From NCBI GenBank assembly GCA_002441055.1, contig DJWR01000001.1:3098-10849 (forward strand): a stretch of 7,752 nt of DNA, read 5' to 3'. The position numbers were made by a program, and so were the translations under genes. A model generated the notes under the pieces. The model searched no databases and was not told the origin of the DNA. It saw only the letters and a list, made by a program, of their open reading frames with translations. Of the stretch, positions 5,940 through 7,752 are shown in pieces (the stretch's first letter is position 1; each line of letters begins with the position of its first letter). The DNA comes from Caulobacteraceae bacterium UBA6225. Lineage in GTDB: Bacteria > Pseudomonadota > Alphaproteobacteria > Caulobacterales > Caulobacteraceae.

Positions 5940-7100
5940 TCAGCCGCCGGTCATCTCTTCCCAGAAGCGCTTGGCCTTGCCGACGAAGGAGGAGGACTTG
6001 GGGTGGGTCTGTTCGCCGCTGAGGCCGGCGAACTCGGCCATCAGCTCCTTCTGGCGCGGGCTGAGCCGGGTGGGGGTCTCGACGAAGATTTCCACCACCA
6101 GATCGCCCCGCTCGCGCGAGCGCAGGGAGGGCATGCCCTTACCCTTGAGACGCAGGGTCTTGCCGGTCTGGGCGCCCTCGGGCACGTCCACCGGGATCTT
6201 GCAATTGCCGTCGCAGTTCTCGCCCCCCATCAGGCAAGGGGCTTCTATCTCGCCGCCGAGCACGGCCACGGCCATGGGCACCGGCACGGTGCAAAGCAGG
6301 TCCAGTCCGTCGCGTTCGAACAGTTCGTGCGGGGTCACCGACAGGAAGATGTAGAGGTCGCCGCGGGGGCCGCCACGGGCCCCAGCGTCGCCTTCGCCCG
6401 CCAGACGGATACGGGCGCCGTCATCGACGCCAGCCGGGATGCGGACCTGCAGGGTGCGCTCCTTGCGCACCTGGCCATGGCCATGACAGGTCGCGCAAGG
6501 ATCGAGGATCAGCCGGCCTGTGCCGCCACAGCGGGGGCAGGTGCGTTCCACCGAAAAGAAGCCCTGGCTGGCGCGGACCCGGCCTGCGCCGCCGCAGCCG
6601 CCGCAGACCGTGGGGCTGGTGCCGGGCTTGGCGCCTGAGCCGTCGCAGGCCTCACAGGTGATGGCCGCGGGCACCACGATCTCCACCTCGGCGCCGGCGA
6701 AGGCCTGCTCCAGGGTGATTTCCAGATCATAGCGCAGGTCCTGGCCCCTCGCCGGGCCGCTGCGCCGGCCACGGCCGCCTTGCGCGAACATGTCGCCAAA
6801 GACGTCGCCGAACACCTCGTTGAAGATGTCGTGAACATCGGTGAAGCCCGCCCCGCCGGGGCCGCCCCCGCCGCCTGCCCCATTGACGCCGGCATGGCCA
6901 AACCGGTCATAGGCCGCGCGCTTCTGGGCGTCGGAGAGGACCGAATAGGCCTCGTTGATTTCCTTGAAGCGGGTGGCGGAGTCCTCGCAGCCGCCATTGC
7001 GGTCGGGATGATGCTCCATCGCCAGCTTGCGATAGGCGGCCTTGAGCGCGGCGTCATCGCTGCCGCGGCTCACGCCCAGGATCTCGTAATAGTCCCGCAT
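5940..7100 (-). CDS. dnaJ: Chaperone protein DnaJ (type I Hsp40)
   Basis: A 386-residue complete type I J-protein. It delivers unfolded clients to DnaK and stimulates its ATPase. The J domain spans residues 1 to about 68, with the essential HPD at 31-33. A Gly/Phe-rich linker follows (about 68-105). Four intact zinc-binding CxxCxGxG motifs are at 149-156, 166-173, 188-195 and 202-209, and then the two C-terminal substrate-binding domains. In the second of these, after VLGGEIEAP, there is an extra Cys-containing loop (Cys289, Cys296, Cys300) where E. coli DnaJ, as I recall it, has only a short LDGR turn. The start MRDYYEILGV begins at the J domain with no room for a longer N-terminus, although no Shine-Dalgarno precedes it. 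It follows dnaK on the same strand after 160 bp, the standard chaperone operon order. Confidence 0.98.
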   Translation of the reverse strand: MRDYYEILGVSRGSDDAALKAAYRKLAMEHHPDRNGGCEDSATRFKEINEAYSVLSDAQKRAAYDRFGHAGVNGAGGGGGPGGAGFTDVHDIFNEVFGDVFGDMFAQGGRGRRSGPARGQDLRYDLEITLEQAFAGAEVEIVVPAAITCEACDGSGAKPGTSPTVCGGCGGAGRVRASQGFFSVERTCPRCGGTGRLILDPCATCHGHGQVRKERTLQVRIPAGVDDGARIRLAGEGDAGARGGPRGDLYIFLSVTPHELFERDGLDLLCTVPVPMAVAVLGGEIEAPCLMGGENCDGNCKIPVDVPEGAQTGKTLRLKGKGMPSLRSRERGDLVVEIFVETPTRLSPRQKELMAEFAGLSGEQTHPKSSSFVGKAKRFWEEMTGG

Positions 7101-7207
7101 GCGCGTCAGGTGTCTGAATGATTGTGAGAATTGAGGTGGGCACGCCCCAAGTCCGGCGCAAGATGCGGGCCAGACCCGGGGCGCTCAACACCACCGGCGG
7201 GCGACGC

Positions 7208-7240
7208 CGCCTGCCCCACCAGAAGGCGAAGGGGCAGGCG
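7208..7240 (-). promoter_or_regulatory. Stem-loop in the dnaK-dnaJ spacer
   Basis: CGCCTGCCCC (7208-7217) and GGGGCAGGCG (7231-7240) form a perfect 10-bp stem with a 13-base loop. In the dnaK mRNA it starts 20 bases after the dnaK TGA (7263-7261). No T-run follows. It may be a partial terminator, a processing site or a 3'-end stabiliser that makes dnaK more abundant than dnaJ. The rest of the 7101-7260 spacer holds no gene. A relatively AT-rich patch lies just ahead of dnaJ, and I could not identify a housekeeping or heat-shock promoter in it. Confidence 0.6.
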
Positions 7241-7260
7241 CCGCGCCGCGGGGCTCATGG

Positions 7261-7752
<492 letters not shown>

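Overview
The window comes from a GC-rich alphaproteobacterium, most likely a member of the Caulobacterales (Caulobacter/Phenylobacterium type). The clues are a DnaJ with a Caulobacter-like N-terminus (MRDYYEILGV, with a second stretch GRFGHAGVNG-like around residue 66), very rare TTA/CTA/TCA codons, and intergenic palindromic repeats of kinds I remember from alphaproteobacterial genomes. The genus is inferred from recognition, not from a search.

Layout from left to right. (1) The 3' end of a D-2-hydroxyacid dehydrogenase gene on + (1-486). (2) A convergent gap with two oppositely oriented copies of a palindromic repeat. (3) A minus-strand pair, mutS (1242-3926) followed by a small HAD-family hydrolase (640-1245), joined by a 4-base ATGA stop/start overlap. 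(4) A 225-bp divergent gap (3927-4151). It holds a candidate Caulobacter-type promoter for mutS, overlapped by a GANTC (CcrM) site, and a long nested inverted repeat in front of the next gene. (5) A plus-strand type I Baeyer-Villiger monooxygenase closely resembling mycobacterial EthA (4152-5693). (6) A convergent gap (5694-5939) packed with symmetrical inverted repeats and a hairpin just past dnaJ. (7) A minus-strand dnaK-dnaJ locus: dnaJ complete (5940-7100), the 3' end of dnaK (7261-7752), and a 160-bp spacer with a strong stem-loop between them.

Most of the content is housekeeping: protein folding (DnaK/DnaJ) and mismatch repair (MutS). The HAD hydrolase is probably co-translated with MutS. 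The monooxygenase is the one accessory-looking gene. It is transcribed against both neighbours and is bounded by structured intergenic DNA, but its base composition looks like the rest of the window.

I did not find a convincing new multi-gene system. The points most worth a second look are in the non-coding DNA: a four-arm repeat in which every stem difference between the two halves is compensated, the possible methylation-linked and leaderless mutS promoter, and the nested inverted repeat upstream of the monooxygenase.
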